A DNA stretch of 64,000 nt from positions 10,538 to 74,537 of the forward strand of contig JBBSEC010000004.1 of assembly GCA_038240075.1 (NCBI GenBank). Reading direction: 5' to 3'. The position numbers and the translations under genes were made by a program. This stretch comes from DATBAK01 sp038240075. GTDB lineage: Bacteria; Actinomycetota; Acidimicrobiia; IMCC26256; PALSA-610. Under the pieces are notes generated by a model that worked only from the letters and a program-made list of their open reading frames with translations, had not been told where the DNA came from and made no database searches. How positions within the stretch are numbered: position 1 is the first letter of the stretch; every line of letters begins with the position of its first letter. Positions 42,342-50,000 of the stretch are shown piece by piece.

Positions 42342-43583
42342 TCAGCCGGGGAGGTCGAGCACGAGCACGGTGAGCTCGCCACCCGCGGCGACACCGTCGC
42401 CGTCGGGCAGCAGCGCGAGCCCGTTCGCGCGCGCCATCCCCGAGAGCACGTTGCTCGCCTGCACGCCCGAGCGCGCGGCGACGAACCCACCGTCATCGTC
42501 GCGGCTCAGCACGACGCGCTCGATGTAGAGACGGCCGTCGGGCCGGCGTCCGAAGTCGGTGGCGGCGCGGGCGCGCACGCGCGGCCGGCCCGGCTCGCCG
42601 TGGCCCATCATCAACCGCAGCGCGGGACGGGCGAACATCTCGAAGCTCACGTGCGAGGAGACCGGGTTCCCCGGGAGGCCGAACACCGGCACCCGTCCGA
42701 GGCGGCCGAACGCGAGCGGTTTGGCCGGCTTGATCGCGACCTGCGCCCACACGAAGTCGCTGCCGGGCCGGTCGCGGGCGACGGTCTCGATCGCCGTCTT
42801 CACGAAGTCGTAGTCGCCGACCGACACCGCGCCGCTCGTCACGAGCGCGTCGCAGGTGTCGGCGGCATCGGCGATGGCCTTCGTGATCGCGGCCTCGTCG
42901 TCGCGGGCCATGCCGAGGTCGACGGCGACCGCGCCCGCCTCCTCGACGAGCGCCTTCAACATGGGGCGGTTGGCGTCGCGGATCTGGCCGGGCGCGAGGG
43001 GACCCCGCTCGACGAGCTCGTCGCCCGTCGACATCACGGCGACCCGCGCACGGGGGACGACGTCGATCTCGGCAATGTCGAGGCTCGCGAGCACACCGAC
43101 GTGCGCGGCGCGCACGACGGTGCCGGCCGTGAACACGACGACGCCGGGCGCCACGTCACCGGCTGACGGACGGACGTGATCCCCAGGCCCGGCCGGTTGC
43201 ATGATCCGCACACTCGCGTCGCCGTCATCGAGGCGAGCGGTGTGCTCCACCATGACGATCGCGTCGGCGCCGTCGGGGATGGGCGCGCCGGTCATGATCC
43301 GGATCGCCTCCCCCACTCCGACTGCGGTCGTGGGTGCCCGACCGGCCGGAAGCTCACCGACGACGCGGAGCGTCACCGGCGCCCCCTCCGATGCGCCAAC
43401 GGTGTCTGCGGCACGGACCGCGTACCCGTCCATTGCCGTGTTCGCGAACGGCGGAATCGCCTCGGTCGCGACGATGTCGGCAGCCAGCACGAGACCCACC
43501 GCGTCGGCGACGGCGACCGATTGCGTCGGCAGGGTCGTGATGCCGGACATCACGCGCGCCTGGGCCTCGGCGAGCGAGATCAC
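42342..43583 (-). CDS. moeA: Molybdopterin molybdenumtransferase MoeA
   Basis: A 413-residue enzyme inserting molybdate into adenylated molybdopterin. The opening AIPPFANTAMDGYAVRAAD, the MogA-like domain motif TGDELVERG, TSGAVSVGDYDFVK and PVFGLPGNPVSSHVSFE are diagnostic. Length is normal. It lies 19 bp after galU on the same strand, a neighbourhood also seen in mycobacteria and streptomycetes. A 353-bp gap separates it from moaA. Confidence 0.97.
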   Translation of the reverse strand: MISLAEAQARVMSGITTLPTQSVAVADAVGLVLAADIVATEAIPPFANTAMDGYAVRAADTVGASEGAPVTLRVVGELPAGRAPTTAVGVGEAIRIMTGAPIPDGADAIVMVEHTARLDDGDASVRIMQPAGPGDHVRPSAGDVAPGVVVFTAGTVVRAAHVGVLASLDIAEIDVVPRARVAVMSTGDELVERGPLAPGQIRDANRPMLKALVEEAGAVAVDLGMARDDEAAITKAIADAADTCDALVTSGAVSVGDYDFVKTAIETVARDRPGSDFVWAQVAIKPAKPLAFGRLGRVPVFGLPGNPVSSHVSFEMFARPALRLMMGHGEPGRPRVRARAATDFGRRPDGRLYIERVVLSRDDDGGFVAARSGVQASNVLSGMARANGLALLPDGDGVAAGGELTVLVLDLPG

Positions 43584-43602
43584 CGAGCGTTCGTGAGGTT
43601 CA

Positions 43603-44481
43603 TCAGAGGCTGTATTTGCGCATCACGTCGCGCAGCATGTCGGCGACGGCCGGCCCGAGGTCGGGACGTTCGAGCGCGAGCTCCACGTTGGCGCGCAGGA
43701 AGCCGAGCTTCTGACCGATGTCGTGGCGGCCTTCCACGAAGAGCCGGCCGTAGACGCTCTGGTCTTCGAGCAGCAGCGAGACCGCGTCGGTGAGCTGTAG
43801 CTCTCCGCCCCGACCCGGCTGGATGTTGTCGAGGGCGTCGAAGATCTCGGGGGTGAAGACGTAGCGGCCGAACACGGCGAGGTTCGAGGGTGCCTCTTCG
43901 CGCGGCGGCTTCTCGACGATCTCCTTCACCTCGATCAGACCTTCGTGCACCACCTCGCCCGCGGCGCAGCCGTAGGAGGAGATCTCCTCCTCGCTCACTT
44001 GCAGCAGCGCCATCACCGAGCGCCCGTAGCGCTCGTGCACGTCGAGCATCGAGCGCAGCAACTCACCGTCGTCGACCATCAGGTCGTCGGCGAGCAGCAC
44101 CGCGAAGGGCTCGCTCCCCACGTGCTCGCGTGCGACCGACACCGCGTGCCCGAGACCGTTCGGATCGCCCTGGCGCACGTAGTGGATGTGCGCGAGCTCC
44201 GCAGAGGCCTGCACCTCCTTGAGGAGGTCGTGCTTGCCGGCCTCCTCGAGGTAGTGCTCGAGCTCGAAGTTGCGGTCGAAGTGGTCTTCGATCGCGCGCT
44301 TGTTCCGGCCGGTGATGATCAGGATGTCGGTGAGCCCGGCCCTGACCGCTTCCTCGACGACGTACTGGATCGCGGGCTTGTCGACGACCGGCAGCATCTC
44401 TTTGGGCTGGCTCTTCGTCGCCGGGAGGAATCGCGTCCCCAGGCCCGCGGCCGGGATGACGGCCTTGCGCACCTTCGTCAC
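43603..44481 (-). CDS. galU: UTP--glucose-1-phosphate uridylyltransferase
   Basis: A 292-residue enzyme forming UDP-glucose from UTP and glucose-1-phosphate. It has KAVIPAAGLGTRFLPATKS (nucleotide-binding loop), the acceptor Lys in MLPVVDKPAIQYVVEEA, LADDLMV, and VEKPPREEAPSNLAVFGRY. UDP-glucose feeds cell-wall and exopolysaccharide synthesis. GTG 44481 was chosen because GAGGAG lies six bases upstream. Probably co-transcribed with moeA. Confidence 0.97.
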   Translation of the reverse strand: MTKVRKAVIPAAGLGTRFLPATKSQPKEMLPVVDKPAIQYVVEEAVRAGLTDILIITGRNKRAIEDHFDRNFELEHYLEEAGKHDLLKEVQASAELAHIHYVRQGDPNGLGHAVSVAREHVGSEPFAVLLADDLMVDDGELLRSMLDVHERYGRSVMALLQVSEEEISSYGCAAGEVVHEGLIEVKEIVEKPPREEAPSNLAVFGRYVFTPEIFDALDNIQPGRGGELQLTDAVSLLLEDQSVYGRLFVEGRHDIGQKLGFLRANVELALERPDLGPAVADMLRDVMRKYSL

Positions 44482-44544
44482 ACACCACTCCTCGATCGCC
44501 TGGACCCGAAATGCTAGGTGCACGCGCCGCCGCGCACCCCTTCG

Positions 44545-45144
44545 TCACACCATCGGCGGTTCGGGGCCCGGCTGCAGGTTGATCTCGGCCCGCCGCGCCA
44601 GCCGGCGGATGTTGGGAAGGTGCCGGAGCAGCAGCAACACCGCGACCCCCGAGATCACCGCGATCTCCCAGCCGTCGTAGCCGGTCAACGCGACCGTCAC
44701 CGGGAACGCGACCACGAGCAGCAGCGAGGCGATCGACGCCTTGTGCAGCACCCGGGAGACGACGAACCAGACCACCGCGAGGGGCAGGGCGATCAACGGG
44801 AAGAGCACGACCAGCATGCCTCCCGCGGCTGCGACGCCCTTCCCGCCCTTGCGCCGCAGCGGGTAGGTGTGGCCGACGACGGCCGCGCAGCCGACGAGGT
44901 ACGCGCCGGGCCGGCCGCCGGCCGCCCAGCCCATGCCCGCGGCCGCCGCACCCTTCGCGAAGTCGGCGAGCAGCACGATCGCCCCGAAGCGCCACCCGAG
45001 GATGCGGGCCACGTTGGAGGCACCCGGGTTGCCGGATCCCTCGGCGAGGATGTCGTGGCCCTTCGCCCGGGCGACGAGCACCGCGCTCGGGAACACGCCG
45101 AGCACGTAGCCGACCGGAATCAGGGCGACGGCGAACCACGGCAT
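44545..45144 (-). CDS. plsY: Glycerol-3-phosphate acyltransferase PlsY
   Basis: A 199-residue membrane enzyme that acylates glycerol-3-phosphate from acyl-phosphate, the first step of phospholipid synthesis. The three conserved cytoplasmic motifs can be seen: GSGNPGASNVAR, GHTYPLRRKGGKGVA, and the region around the later helices. Five to six hydrophobic segments are present. ATG 45144. It is divergent from fmdB, whose promoter lies in the 115-bp gap. Confidence 0.95.
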   Translation of the reverse strand: MPWFAVALIPVGYVLGVFPSAVLVARAKGHDILAEGSGNPGASNVARILGWRFGAIVLLADFAKGAAAAGMGWAAGGRPGAYLVGCAAVVGHTYPLRRKGGKGVAAAGGMLVVLFPLIALPLAVVWFVVSRVLHKASIASLLLVVAFPVTVALTGYDGWEIAVISGVAVLLLLRHLPNIRRLARRAEINLQPGPEPPMV

Positions 45145-45155
45145 TGCCGCTCATC

Positions 45156-45183
45156 TTGGCACCCACGCCGCGCGCGGTACGAT
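45156..45183 (+). promoter_or_regulatory. Sigma-A-type promoter of fmdB-mtnP
   Basis: TTGGCA (45156-45161), a 16-bp spacer, and TACGAT (45178-45183). The predicted start of transcription falls inside the CIRCE element. Confidence 0.6.
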
Positions 45184-45209
45184 TAGCACTCCACGCCCGC
45201 GAGTGCCAG
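45183..45209. promoter_or_regulatory. CIRCE-type HrcA operator
   Basis: TTAGCACTC, nine bases, GAGTGCCAG. The left half is exact and the right half matches in 7 of 9 positions (consensus TTAGCACTC-N9-GAGTGCTAA). It overlaps the start of transcription of the fmdB promoter, where HrcA would block it. Confidence 0.65.
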
Positions 45210-45259
45210 CCCTGGTGTTCAGGAGAACGGGCACTCTGCAGAACGGAAGCCGACGTTCG

Positions 45260-45712
45260 ATGCCGACCTACGAGTATCGCTGCGCCAAGTGCGGTGAGGA
45301 TCTCGAGGTGTACCAGACCTTCAGCGAGGAACCGCTGAAGAAGCACGTCGGCTGCGGCGGCAAGCTCAGCAAGGTGTTCCCGTCGGTCGGGATCGTGCTC
45401 AAGGGGTCGGGTTTCTACAAGACCGACAACCGCGACTCCGGCACGAAGCGCAAGGCTCGTGAGGACGCCTCGGGCAGTAGCGACTCCTCGTCGTCGAACG
45501 GCGGCTCGGAGAAATCGGAGACCGCGGCGAAGTCCGAGAAGTCGGACACCAAGGCTTCCGACTCGGGTTCGGGCTCGGGCTCGTCGTCCGGCGACTCGTC
45601 GAAGTCGACGTCGTCGAGCGAGAAGAAGTCGGGTGAGAAGAAGTCGGGTGAGAAGAAGCGCGGCGGCGACCAGAAGAGCGGCGAGAAGAAGTCGCCGGTC
45701 AAGTCTGCGTGA
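45260..45712 (+). CDS. FmdB-family zinc ribbon protein with low-complexity tail
   Basis: A 150-residue protein. The N-terminal 60 residues are an FmdB zinc ribbon (MPTYEYRCAKCGEDLEVYQT, then a GCGGKLSKVFPS knuckle). The rest is a Ser/Asp/Gly-rich run that passes into Lys-rich repeats of KKSGE. FmdB proteins are small putative regulatory proteins of uncertain role. ATG 45260 lies 50 bp after a CIRCE operator, so heat-shock control is predicted. Its stop overlaps the mtnP start by four bases. Confidence 0.88.
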   Translation: MPTYEYRCAKCGEDLEVYQTFSEEPLKKHVGCGGKLSKVFPSVGIVLKGSGFYKTDNRDSGTKRKAREDASGSSDSSSSNGGSEKSETAAKSEKSDTKASDSGSGSGSSSGDSSKSTSSSEKKSGEKKSGEKKRGGDQKSGEKKSPVKSA

Positions 45713-46557
45713 CTGACGCGGTCGCGCCCGTCGGAGTCTTCGGCGGATCCGGCTTCACGGAGTTTCTCGACGGAGTGACGCACCGCGAGATCGACACGCC
45801 CTTCGGGCGGCCGTCGGCGCCGCTCGCGATCGGACAGGTCGGCGACCGCCGCGTCGTGTTCGTGCCCCGCCACGGCGTCGCGCACGAGCACGCGCCGCAC
45901 CTCGTACCCGCGAAGGCGAACCTCTGGGCAATGCGCACCCTCGGTGTGCGCCAGGTGATCGGTCCGTGCGCCGCGGGCTCGTTGCGCGCCGCGATCGCAC
46001 CGGGCGATTTCGTGGTGCTCGACCAGATCGTCGACCGGACGTCGGGCCGGCCCGACACGTACTACGACGCGGGCCATCCGCATCACGTGTCGTTCGCGGA
46101 TCCGTACTGCCCCCGCCTCGGGCTCGCGGCGATCGCGGCTGCGAAGCGGCTCGGGATCACAGTGCACGAACGCGGCACCGTCGTCGTCGTGCAGGGCCCC
46201 CGATTCTCGACGCGCGCCGAGTCGCGTTGGTACCGCTCCGAAGGTTGGGACGTCGTCAACATGACGCAGTATCCCGAGGCGTATCTCGCTCGCGAGCTCG
46301 GCCTCTGCTACGCCGGGATCGCGCTCATCACCGATTACGACACCGGGGTCGAAGACGATCCGAGCGTCACGCCGGTCACGCAGGACCAGGTGTTCTCGTT
46401 CTTCGACGACAACCTGCACCGGCTCCGGCAACTGCTGCTCGACGTGATCCCCACGTTGCCGGCCGTGCCGGCGTGCGACTGCGCACAGGCGGTCGGTCCG
46501 CTCGCGCACTTCGACGCGTCACACCCGCCGCTCGACGGATCGGCATCGCCGCCGTAG
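45709..46557 (+). CDS. mtnP: S-methyl-5'-thioadenosine phosphorylase / purine nucleoside phosphorylase
   Basis: A 282-residue PNP/MTAP-family enzyme that splits methylthioadenosine or a purine nucleoside with phosphate. Features: GVFGGSGFTEF (phosphate loop), VPRHGVAHEHAPHLVPAKAN, GPCAAGSLRAAIAPGDFVVLDQ, QGPRFSTRAESRWYR, and VVNMTQYPEAYLARELGLCY, which is the MTAP substrate-pocket region. Start GTG 45709 overlaps the fmdB stop, so the two are translationally coupled and share the CIRCE promoter. Confidence 0.93.
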   Translation: MTDAVAPVGVFGGSGFTEFLDGVTHREIDTPFGRPSAPLAIGQVGDRRVVFVPRHGVAHEHAPHLVPAKANLWAMRTLGVRQVIGPCAAGSLRAAIAPGDFVVLDQIVDRTSGRPDTYYDAGHPHHVSFADPYCPRLGLAAIAAAKRLGITVHERGTVVVVQGPRFSTRAESRWYRSEGWDVVNMTQYPEAYLARELGLCYAGIALITDYDTGVEDDPSVTPVTQDQVFSFFDDNLHRLRQLLLDVIPTLPAVPACDCAQAVGPLAHFDASHPPLDGSASPP

Positions 46558-46653
46558 TGTCGTCCCGCTCCCCCGGGCGCTTCCCCCGCAGTTCAACGTC
46601 GCGCACGATGCGCATCACTCAGATGCTCATCACCGAGATGCCGGGGGTCCGTC

Positions 46654-47403
46654 TTGCATCAACGAACGTTCCTGCACGGGACCCCGCGGGCACGGGTGAT
46701 CCAGATCGCGGCGGTGCTCGTCGCGCTCCTGACGTTCAGAGTCGTAGCCGGCGATCTCTCGGCGCTGCACCGCAACGCGCGGCGCTTCGGGAGCACGCGC
46801 GCCGTCGTGGTCGCGGTGGTCGACCTCGAGCTCGGCTCACGAGTGCACGGCGGTGACGTGAAGACCGTCGAGCTCCCGGCTGCGGCCGTTCCGAACGGGG
46901 CGCTCGCGACGCGCGATGACGCGATCGGTCGGGTCGTCGCGGTACCGGTGCTCGCCGGTGCGGCCGTTGCTGATCGCGCGCTCGTGTCGGCACGGCGAGG
47001 TGCCGACGCCGGCGGCGGTGGCGCCGGCGACGCGGGCGGCCTCGATGGCCTGATCGCTCCGGGCCGGCGGGCCGTGCGTGTGACCACGACCGACGGGCTG
47101 CGTCCCGATCCCGGCAGTGTCCTCGACATCCTCGCCACGCTCGACGCGCGCGACGTCGGTGGCACCGTCGAGCCGACTGTCGTGGTGGCACGAGCCGCCC
47201 GGGTGTTGGCGGTGGATCCGGCGCCGTCGTCGCGCGACTCGACCGCGGTCGGGCCCGACGCTCGCGTGGGGGTCGTCGTCCTCGTGACCGCGCTCGAAGC
47301 GAGTCGAATCGCCGACGCCACGGCACGGGGCGCGTTGATGCTCGCCCTCGATCCGCCCGACGACGCGTGCACCGGTGACGCGCCGGTAGCGTGCCGCCCG
47401 TGA
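46654..47403 (+). CDS. SAF-domain protein (CpaB/RcpC-like)
   Basis: A 249-residue protein with one N-terminal membrane helix (VIQIAAVLVALLTFRVVAG) and an outside SAF domain: VVAVVDLELGSRVHGGDVKTVELP and AIGRVVAVPVLAGAAVADRALV. The later part, RAVRVTTTDGLRPDPGSVLDIL, matches the RcpC/CpaB Flp-pilus assembly domain. No pilus genes lie nearby, so it may serve another envelope structure. TTG 46654 follows a GGGGG run; an internal GTG at 46696 is the alternative. It overlaps the HAD gene by four bases. Confidence 0.75.
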   Translation: MHQRTFLHGTPRARVIQIAAVLVALLTFRVVAGDLSALHRNARRFGSTRAVVVAVVDLELGSRVHGGDVKTVELPAAAVPNGALATRDDAIGRVVAVPVLAGAAVADRALVSARRGADAGGGGAGDAGGLDGLIAPGRRAVRVTTTDGLRPDPGSVLDILATLDARDVGGTVEPTVVVARAARVLAVDPAPSSRDSTAVGPDARVGVVVLVTALEASRIADATARGALMLALDPPDDACTGDAPVACRP

Positions 47404-48137
47404 TCCGAGCAGTGATCTTCGACTACGGCGGTGTGATCTCGAGCCCGTTGTTCCGCGGCATCGGCGAGTTCGAGGCGGCCGAGGGCTACCGCAAGGGCTC
47501 GTTGCTGCAGCTGCTCTTCGGCGAGACGCACTACATCGGAGTCCACGGGCGCGCGGTCGCCGACGAGCTGACCGCCGACGAGCTCGGGGGCGACCCCGAC
47601 TCGCTCGAGTCGGAAGGCGAGACCGACGACGTGCCCGCATGGCACCGCTTGGAGCGCGGCGAGATCGACATGGCCGAGTACTACACGATCATCGTCGAGC
47701 GCGCACCGGCACTCCTCGGCCGCACGATCGACTTCGAGGCGTACGGCCGGTTCATGCGCTCGAGCGCGCCCGGCGTGCACTGGCAGGTCGTCCACCGCAT
47801 CCGCGAGCTGCGCGGCACGGTGAAGCTCGGATTGCTCACCAACAACGTGAAGGAGTTCGGGGAGCACTGGCGCTCCACGTTCCCGATCGACGAGCTGTTC
47901 GAGGTGATCGTCGACTCGAGTCACGTCGGGATGCGCAAACCCGATCCGGAGATCTACCTGCTCACGTGCTCAGCGCTCGAGGTCGAACCGGGTGAGGCCG
48001 TGTTCGTCGACGACAACGCCGACAACGTCGCGGCCGCGCGCTCCCTCGGCATGGAGACCGTGCACTTCGGCGACGACCCTCGCGTCGCGCTCGCCGAGCT
48101 CGACACCGTCTTGCAGCGCCGCGGGCTCGCCGGATAG
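47400..48137 (+). CDS. HAD-superfamily hydrolase
   Basis: A 245-residue HAD phosphatase. Motif I is AVIFDYGGVI, where the usual second Asp of DxD is replaced by Gly (DYG), as in epoxide-hydrolase-like and some phosphatase members; motif II is LLTNN; motif III and IV are MRKPDPEIY and VFVDDNADN. The IA subclass with an alpha-helical cap fits. GTG 47400 overlaps the upstream TGA by four bases. It is convergent with the decarboxylase gene, 12 bp apart. The substrate is unknown. Confidence 0.87.
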   Translation: MIRAVIFDYGGVISSPLFRGIGEFEAAEGYRKGSLLQLLFGETHYIGVHGRAVADELTADELGGDPDSLESEGETDDVPAWHRLERGEIDMAEYYTIIVERAPALLGRTIDFEAYGRFMRSSAPGVHWQVVHRIRELRGTVKLGLLTNNVKEFGEHWRSTFPIDELFEVIVDSSHVGMRKPDPEIYLLTCSALEVEPGEAVFVDDNADNVAAARSLGMETVHFGDDPRVALAELDTVLQRRGLAG

Positions 48138-48149
48138 CAGTCTGAGCCG

Positions 48150-49577
48150 TTAGCGATCGCGCGCCGCGGCGAGGATCGCCGCTACCGACGCGGTGACGTC
48201 GGCTTCGGTCGTCGCGAAGTTGCTGACCGAGATGCGCATCACGGCCCGGTTCCGCCAGGTCGAGCCACCGAGCCAACAGGTGCCGTCGTCCTGCACCGCC
48301 GCGATCACCGCGCGCGTGCGCGCGTCGTGGTCGTCGTCGATGCCCGACGGCGCGAGGAAGCGCACCAGCACCTGGTTGAGCACGACGTCGTTGAGCACCA
48401 CGATGCCAGGCTCGACCGCGAGGAGATCCGCGAACCGGCGTGCGTGCGCGCAGCAGCGCTCGACGATCGCGACGATGCCGTCACGACCGAGCGCCGCCAA
48501 CGCGGCGTAGACCGGCACGCCGCGCGCGCGTCGTGAGAACTCGGGGTTCCAGTCGACCGGATCACGATCGGTCCCCGGCGCGGCCTGCACGAGGTACGAC
48601 GCGGTTGCCGTCATCGCGGCCCGGTGCGCATCGGGATGCCGGCAGATCACGATGCCGCAGTCGTACGGAACATTGAGCCATTTGTGCGCATCGGTCGACC
48701 ACGAGTCGGCGTCGGCGAGACGCGCCAGCTCCGGCCTGGAGCGACCTGCGGCCGCCCACAAGCCGATGGCGCCGTCGACGTGCAACCAGGCGCCGTGCGC
48801 GTGCGCTACGGCCGCGAGCTCGCCGATGGGATCGAGCGCGCCGGTATTGATGTTTCCGGCCTGACAGCACACGATCGTGGGCCGACCAGGCGTGGCTGCG
48901 AGCACCCGCTCGAGATCGGCCGGCACCATCGCACCGTTGGCATCGACGGCCACGTACTCCTGCGAACGGGTACCGAGACCAAGGAACCGGGCGGCACGCG
49001 GAATCGTGACGTGAACTTCGTCGCCGACCACGAGGCGGATCGGAGGCGAGCCCGCGAGACCGTCGGTCTCGACGTCGTGGCCGACGGCTGCGAGAACGTG
49101 GTGGCGCGCCGCCGCGAGCGCGGTCGTGTTGGCCATCTGCCCGCCGGTGACGAATCCGAACGACGATTCCGTCGGGAGCCCGAGCAGCTCGATGACCCAG
49201 CGGCCCGCGACCTCCTCGATCACCGACGTCGCCGGGCTCGGCGCGAACAGCCCGGTGTTCTGGTCCCATGCCGTCACGAGCCAGTCCGCACCGATCGCGG
49301 CCGGGGTTGCGCCGCCGATCACGAAGCCGAAGAAGCGCCCCGATCCCATGCCCATCAGGCCGCCGGATTCGACGACGTCGGCCAACCGGTTCAACACCGT
49401 GGCCGGATCACTCGAGTGCTCGGGCACCGGTCCGCCGAGCGCGGCCCGCAGCTGCGCGGGCGTCGCGGTCGGCGTCACCGTTTCGTCGCGCACACGCGCG
49501 CGGTACGCGATCCCACGGTCGGCCGCGGCGCGCAGCAGCTCGGCCTCGCCGCTCAGGTCGGCGTCACCCTCGCTCAT
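48150..49577 (-). CDS. PLP-dependent group II decarboxylase (aromatic-amino-acid/glutamate type)
   Basis: A 475-residue fold-type I enzyme. SFGFVTGGQMANTTALAAAR binds the cofactor phosphate, WLHVDGAIGLWA has the Asp that holds the pyridine nitrogen, and STDAHKWLNVPYDCG contains the Schiff-base Lys. This is the pattern of aromatic-L-amino-acid and related decarboxylases; the substrate may differ in this actinobacterial branch. ATG 49577 with TACGCT six bases upstream indicates a leaderless mRNA. Confidence 0.9.
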   Translation of the reverse strand: MSEGDADLSGEAELLRAAADRGIAYRARVRDETVTPTATPAQLRAALGGPVPEHSSDPATVLNRLADVVESGGLMGMGSGRFFGFVIGGATPAAIGADWLVTAWDQNTGLFAPSPATSVIEEVAGRWVIELLGLPTESSFGFVTGGQMANTTALAAARHHVLAAVGHDVETDGLAGSPPIRLVVGDEVHVTIPRAARFLGLGTRSQEYVAVDANGAMVPADLERVLAATPGRPTIVCCQAGNINTGALDPIGELAAVAHAHGAWLHVDGAIGLWAAAGRSRPELARLADADSWSTDAHKWLNVPYDCGIVICRHPDAHRAAMTATASYLVQAAPGTDRDPVDWNPEFSRRARGVPVYAALAALGRDGIVAIVERCCAHARRFADLLAVEPGIVVLNDVVLNQVLVRFLAPSGIDDDHDARTRAVIAAVQDDGTCWLGGSTWRNRAVMRISVSNFATTEADVTASVAAILAAARDR

Positions 49578-49583
49578 ACGCTC

Positions 49584-49589
49584 AGCGTA
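49584..49589 (-). promoter_or_regulatory. -10 element of the decarboxylase gene
   Basis: TACGCT, then GAGCGT and ATG 49577, matching the moaA arrangement. Confidence 0.5.
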
Positions 49590-49603
49590 CGGCCGCGGCG
49601 CCG

Positions 49604-49996
49604 TTACGACCTCGTGACGGTGGCGTCGATCTCCACGAGCTGCGTCGCGTAGCCGAGACACGGCACACCGAGCAGCGTCGCAGGGGGAACACTCCCGTCG
49701 AACCAGCCGGTCACGCCGTCCCAGGCGTCGAGGAGGTTCTGGTGCTCGCCGACCACGTACACCGTGAACTGGTGGATGTCGCCGGTCGCGAAGCCATGAT
49801 GTTCGACGAGCGTGACCAAGTTGCGCAGGCACTGGCGCGCCTGCGCGCCTGCGTCGCCCGCACCCACGAGATTCCCGTCGACATCGAGCGGCACCTGTCC
49901 CGCGACGAACAGGCGGTCACCGACGCGGTCGGCGTAGCGATAGCCGGGTGTGGGCGCGAGGCCCGCCACGGCGTCGGGCTCGTTCCCGCCGCTCAT
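49604..49996 (-). CDS. RidA/YjgF/Rid-family protein
   Basis: A 130-residue trimeric-type Rid protein. YADRVGDRLFVAGQVPLDVDG, QARQCLRNLVTLVEHHGF and the closing CLGYATQLVEIDATV are typical. True RidA has an Arg in the C-terminal RxxVE-like motif that hydrolyses reactive enamines; here that stretch reads TQLVEIDATV without the Arg, so deaminase activity is doubtful. It follows tldE by 4 bp and is likely part of that operon. Confidence 0.85.
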   Translation of the reverse strand: MSGGNEPDAVAGLAPTPGYRYADRVGDRLFVAGQVPLDVDGNLVGAGDAGAQARQCLRNLVTLVEHHGFATGDIHQFTVYVVGEHQNLLDAWDGVTGWFDGSVPPATLLGVPCLGYATQLVEIDATVTRS

Positions 49997-50000
49997 CGGC

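Noticed and set aside
45600..45700. Tandem DNA repeat within fmdB as an insertion
   Set aside because: The KKSGE units are short, imperfect, in frame and typical of a disordered basic tail.
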